Shown here in pieces: positions 5,994 to 8,506 of a stretch of DNA of 8,506 nucleotides (positions are counted from its first letter, which is position 1; every line of letters starts with the position of its first letter). The position numbers and the translations under genes were made by a program. Source of the stretch: CAZAGT01 sp964484515 (GTDB lineage Bacteria; Desulfobacterota; DSM-4660; Desulfatiglandales; HGW-15); contig CAZAGT010000216.1 in assembly GCA_964484515.1 (NCBI GenBank), positions 1-8,506 on the forward strand, read 5' to 3'. The notes beneath the pieces were generated by a model that saw only the letters and a list, made by a program, of their open reading frames with translations, had not been told where the DNA came from and searched no databases.

Positions 5994-7190
5994 CTATGAT
6001 ACCCTAATTGAGCGAAGCGTCAATTGGGGAGCCTTCAGCCAGGAGCTTTCAGCAGTCAGCGGAGGGATACATTGCTGACGGATCTTTACACTCATGGCCA
6101 CATCAGAGTGTTCGGGGCCAAAGGTCTTCTCCCAAATCGCCAACGAGCGTTTGTAGAGAAGCTCGGCACGGGTGTAGTCCCCTGAAGCTTCATGAAGCGC
6201 GGCCAGATTATTCAAGACGGTGGCCGTGTCGGGGTGTTCGGGGCCAAGGTTTTTTTCCCAGATGGCCAAAGAACGTTCGTACAGGGCCTTGGCTCGGGCA
6301 TAGTCACCTAGAGTCTCGTAGAGCCATGCCAGATTGTTTACGCTCACGGCCACCTCCGGGTGATCAGGGCCGAAAGCCTCTTCTAGGATCGCCAAGGCCC
6401 GCCTATGGAAAGCCTCTGCTTTGGCGTATCTTCCCAACGAGCAGTAGAACTCCGCCAAATTGCTCAGAGCAGTAGCCACTTTCGGATGCCCCGCGCCAAA
6501 GGCCTGTTCACGCATGGCGAGCGCCTGCTTAAGAAGGGGTTCTGCTTGGGCGTAATCTCCTAAATAGGCATACAGCTCTGCCAGATTGTTCAGAATCACT
6601 GCTATGCTGGGATCCTCAGGCCCGAGGGCCTTTATCAAGATGGAATGCACGCGTCTGAAAAGGGGTTCAGCCTGTAGATATTTTCCTAAGGTCACATACA
6701 GTACGGTCAGGTTGTTCAGGGTAACAGCCACAGTCAGATGCTCGGGGCCAAAGGCCTTCTCGCGAATAATAAGCGCGCGCTTATAAAGTGACGCTGCCTT
6801 GGTGTAATCCCCTAAAGAATCATGAAGCATCGCCAGGCTGTTCAGGCTCGATGCCACGGCTGGGTGCTCGGGGCCGAGACTTTCCTCTCGAATGGCCAGG
6901 ACCTGTTCTGCTATCGGAATGGCCTCAGAAAAACGGCCTTGTTCACGTAGTTGGCGTGTCTGCAATTCCAGGGATTCCACTCTCGCGAGATCGTCCTGTT
7001 GGGCACGAGCAGGGTTTGTTACCCATAGCGCTCCGAAAATGAGCAACAAGCAAAGGCAAAAGGCTTTTCGGCCCGGCTTCGTTGGTTCCCATCGCTCTTT
7101 GGCCCTGATGGAACCCCATCTTTCATGAGTCGTTTGAGACTCTGATTTTGGGCGTTCGAGACCTTGAAAGGGTGATTCGGCATCTCTCAT
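5994..7190 (-). CDS. secreted tetratricopeptide repeat protein, kinesin light chain type, 3' end degenerate
   Basis: The protein starts with a basic segment (KPGRK), a hydrophobic stretch (CLCLLLIFGALWV, about residues 45-57) and ARA before QQDD, a plausible signal peptidase I site, so export to the periplasm is likely. The n-region is long (about 40 residues). After one diverged repeat come six 42-residue TPR units with the kinesin light chain signature: LNNLAxLY, LGDYxxAExLYKRxLAI, and GPEHP at the unit ends. These act as protein-protein interaction scaffolds. An eighth unit starts (DVAMSVK) and is cut off, and the last 30 residues are unlike any TPR. Relatives often carry a further domain after the repeats; here it is absent. 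I chose ATG at 7190, with AAAGAG upstream; ATG at 7247 is in frame and would add 19 residues. The binding partner and role are unknown. Confidence 0.85.
   Translation of the reverse strand: MRDAESPFQGLERPKSESQTTHERWGSIRAKERWEPTKPGRKAFCLCLLLIFGALWVTNPARAQQDDLARVESLELQTRQLREQGRFSEAIPIAEQVLAIREESLGPEHPAVASSLNSLAMLHDSLGDYTKAASLYKRALIIREKAFGPEHLTVAVTLNNLTVLYVTLGKYLQAEPLFRRVHSILIKALGPEDPSIAVILNNLAELYAYLGDYAQAEPLLKQALAMREQAFGAGHPKVATALSNLAEFYCSLGRYAKAEAFHRRALAILEEAFGPDHPEVAVSVNNLAWLYETLGDYARAKALYERSLAIWEKNLGPEHPDTATVLNNLAALHEASGDYTRAELLYKRSLAIWEKTFGPEHSDVAMSVKIRQQCIPPLTAESSWLKAPQLTLRSIRVS
6002..6029 (-). terminator. hairpin at the 3' end of the TPR gene, possible terminator
   Basis: CCCTAATTGA (6002-6011) pairs with TCAATTGGGG (6020-6029) over 10 positions with one T-G wobble; GCGAAGCG forms the loop. 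It lies within the last codons of the TPR gene, just before the stop. No T-run follows on the minus strand, so intrinsic termination would be weak. It could also be the end of a small inserted repeat. Confidence 0.35.
6105..6860 (-). repeat. six tandem 126-bp units encoding TPR repeats
   Basis: The 42-residue units give an exact 126-bp DNA period over 756 bp with no indels. The fully encoded units end in GPEHL, GPEDP, GAGHP, GPDHP, GPEHP and GPEHS. They have diverged in sequence but kept their length, which suggests an old expansion kept under selection. Confidence 0.85.
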
Positions 7191-7520
7191 CTCTTTATCC
7201 GTTACAGCAGGTAGGAGAAATAGACTTCGAAATTGAGGCACTATCATATTCGTGGTGACCCTGCCGTGCGTTAAATTGATTTATGCATGTGGCAGGAAGA
7301 GCAAGATTCGGACCGGATCCCCGCCTTCTCAAGCTAAGGGGCCGAATCGGGCCTGAAGATTGCATCGATAATGGCACTGAGACGAGCGAGGGGGGAAAGG
7401 CCGGCAGCATCGGCACCTGCCTAATGTGGAACACTTAAAGGGTGAGAACCTCACGGTTTCTTATGGACCCGGCATGATGCGGCCTTTCTGACCGGGCGAG
7501 TGGGACGACATTTCCTGGTG

Positions 7521-7526
7521 TATACT
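7521..7526 (+). promoter_or_regulatory. candidate -10 element of the membrane protein gene
   Basis: TATACT lies about 50 bp before the ATG at 7575. I find no good -35 hexamer at the expected distance, so this is tentative. Confidence 0.25.
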
Positions 7527-7561
7527 TAGTTACTCCGAAATTCATGACCCGGAAGAATAAT

Positions 7562-7568
7562 AGGAGGG
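7562..7568 (+). promoter_or_regulatory. ribosome binding site of the membrane protein gene
   Basis: AGGAGGG lies 6 bases before the ATG at 7575. This near-perfect Shine-Dalgarno sequence sets the start and supports the small gene as real. Confidence 0.8.
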
Positions 7569-7574
7569 TTCACA

Positions 7575-7937
7575 ATGAGGCGCCTTACGATCCTCACCTT
7601 GATTCTGGTCGTCATTGCCACCTGGATAAGCACATTCTTTCTCTTGGTGAATCATTTGCCTCAGGGTGCCCTAGAACTTGAGCCCATTTTCAAGAGTTTC
7701 GGGTCAGCACTCCCTCGTCTCTCAAAGCCATATTTGTCGTACCTGCTTTCGCCCGCCGCATATTTATTGCCCGTACTGATGTCTCTGATGCTTGCTCTTA
7801 TAGAGATATTCGTGAAGTCAGAACGCACTCGTTTCACGATTCAGATCGTCTACACTGCGAGCTGGCTCGTCTTCGTTTCCCTGAATTCGTTTGCGATTTC
7901 ATCCCCTTGCTTCTGTATGCTGGGGTACATGAAATAG
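7575..7937 (+). CDS. small hypothetical membrane protein with three predicted transmembrane helices
   Basis: This 120-residue protein has hydrophobic segments at about 5-26, 59-80 and 88-110. The first follows MRR, so it could be an uncleaved signal anchor. A polar loop (about 28-57) holds acidic and basic residues, and a short basic segment (KSERTR, 81-86) separates helices two and three, predicting it faces the cytoplasm. The C-terminus carries a CFC pair (112-114). I do not recognise a family or an enzymatic motif. The strong ribosome binding site and long hydrophobic helices argue for a real gene. It stands alone on the plus strand, divergent from the TPR gene and convergent with the split zinc-ribbon gene. 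Confidence 0.7.
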   Translation: MRRLTILTLILVVIATWISTFFLLVNHLPQGALELEPIFKSFGSALPRLSKPYLSYLLSPAAYLLPVLMSLMLALIEIFVKSERTRFTIQIVYTASWLVFVSLNSFAISSPCFCMLGYMK

Positions 7938-8072
7938 TCTCTGTTGTACGCCCAACATATAGGTAAGAAACGAAAGACCACTTGAGAAAACGCCGCTGAG
8001 AAAACTCTACAAACCTTGAAAGCGGATGACCCATGAGTTAGAGACTAAGGTGCTAGGAATAATCTTCCTCGG

Positions 8073-8416
8073 TTATCGAATGCCCTCCTGGACCATCTCG
8101 ACTCCGATGAGCCTTCGAAGTTCCGGCGAGGGCTTTGAAGGATCAGGTCCGCGAAGAATTCCTACCAGGTTTCTGAAGATCTGAATCGGCGTTACGATCA
8201 GACCCCAGGGAAGGCCCCACCAACCCAAGAGCAATGTATCCAACGCTGCAGCCCTTGAGCCTTGATCCCGCAGGTCCGGCATGAGATGTGCGGCTCGGTT
8301 CGCCAGGCACTCAGGATGAAGGACAGAGCCCTGTAACTCGTGTGCACATCCACCGGCCCCGCCCCACCGCACTTGGGGCAAAAGCCCTGGTGCACTTCCC
8401 AAGCGCGCCGATCCAC
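8073..8416 (-). pseudogene. frameshifted zinc-ribbon / hydrophobic-helix protein
   Basis: Two overlapping minus-strand frames each hold half of one protein. The first (from GTG at 8416) reads GFCPKCGGAGPVDVHTSYR, then ISCRTCGIKAQ: two CxxC knuckles about 37 residues apart, as in a zinc ribbon. The second continues with AALDTLLLGWWGLPWG, a TPIQIFRNLVG stretch and DPSKPSPELRRL. A single missing base near GGG at 8252-8254 would join them as KAQ-(G)-AAALDTLLLGWWG. From memory, the joined pattern (CPKCGG-GPVDVHTSYR, CRxCGxKAQ, GWWGxPWG, RNLxG) is a recurrent uncharacterised bacterial protein. Upstream, the first frame stays protein-like (EELLLAQIRQIDEGE) to a TAA at 8471-8473, and similar sequence beyond it reaches the window edge, so the gene may be cut by an in-frame stop as well. 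Sequencing or assembly error is the alternative for the frameshift. Confidence 0.65.
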
Positions 8417-8506
8417 CTCCCCTTCATCTATCTGGCGAATTTGGGCTAATAGCAGCTCCTCCTGGTAGCATTAATACCTGCAGAAGCGCTGTTCACCCTC
8501 GCGGTT

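Larger units (their letters stand above)
7191..7574. other. divergent intergenic region between the TPR and membrane protein genes
   Basis: This region should hold the promoters of both divergent genes. A small hairpin, GTGAG-AAC-CTCAC, lies at 7442-7454. A -10-like hexamer and a strong ribosome binding site precede the plus-strand gene. No gene or recognisable riboswitch is visible. An 80-codon minus-strand frame (7195-7434) has arginine/serine/proline-rich chance composition. Confidence 0.4.

Noticed and set aside
6105..6986. Regular 126-bp periodicity that could suggest a CRISPR-like or satellite array
   Set aside because: The period is exactly 42 codons of TPR sequence and the reading frame is open throughout.
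7983..8005. Direct repeat TGAGAAAAC twice, 14 bases apart
   Set aside because: It is too short and simple to support an attachment or binding site.

Overview
The window looks like a piece of a GC-moderate genome from an anaerobic bacterium. A Desulfobacterota (deltaproteobacterial) sulfate reducer or syntroph is my best guess. That rests on a cytoplasmic acetylene-hydratase-like Mo/W enzyme and on degenerate intergenic repeats I associate with such environmental genomes. There is no rRNA or other marker, so the assignment is inference only. I see no CRISPR array, tRNA, rRNA or complete insertion sequence.

Layout. From 136 to 3702 two minus-strand genes follow each other: a DUF89-family protein (transcribed first) and a large molybdopterin oxidoreductase, separated by 216 bp of repeat-like sequence. 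A gene-poor stretch (3703-4585) holds degenerate repeats, an isolated promoter-like pair of hexamers and no convincing gene. A minus-strand AAA ATPase with a DUF4143 C-terminal half follows (4586-5740), with a long imperfect inverted repeat just upstream of its start codon. Next comes a minus-strand secreted kinesin-light-chain-type TPR protein (5994-7190) whose eighth repeat breaks off into a non-TPR tail at a hairpin. A divergent plus-strand gene (7575-7937) encodes a small three-helix membrane protein with a strong ribosome binding site. The right edge holds a minus-strand zinc-ribbon/hydrophobic-helix protein split over two frames, which looks like a frameshifted gene.

How the genes work together. 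The genes do not form one obvious pathway. The oxidoreductase has its own strong ribosome binding site and no adjacent iron-sulfur or membrane subunit, so it probably acts alone in the cytoplasm or with a partner encoded elsewhere. Its most unusual trait is a rearranged N-terminal cysteine set for the iron-sulfur cluster. The right half (ATPase, TPR, split gene, repeats) resembles accessory DNA with signs of decay. I found no clear new defence or mobile system; the best leads are the cysteine arrangement, the inverted repeat before the ATPase, and the broken 3' end of the TPR gene.
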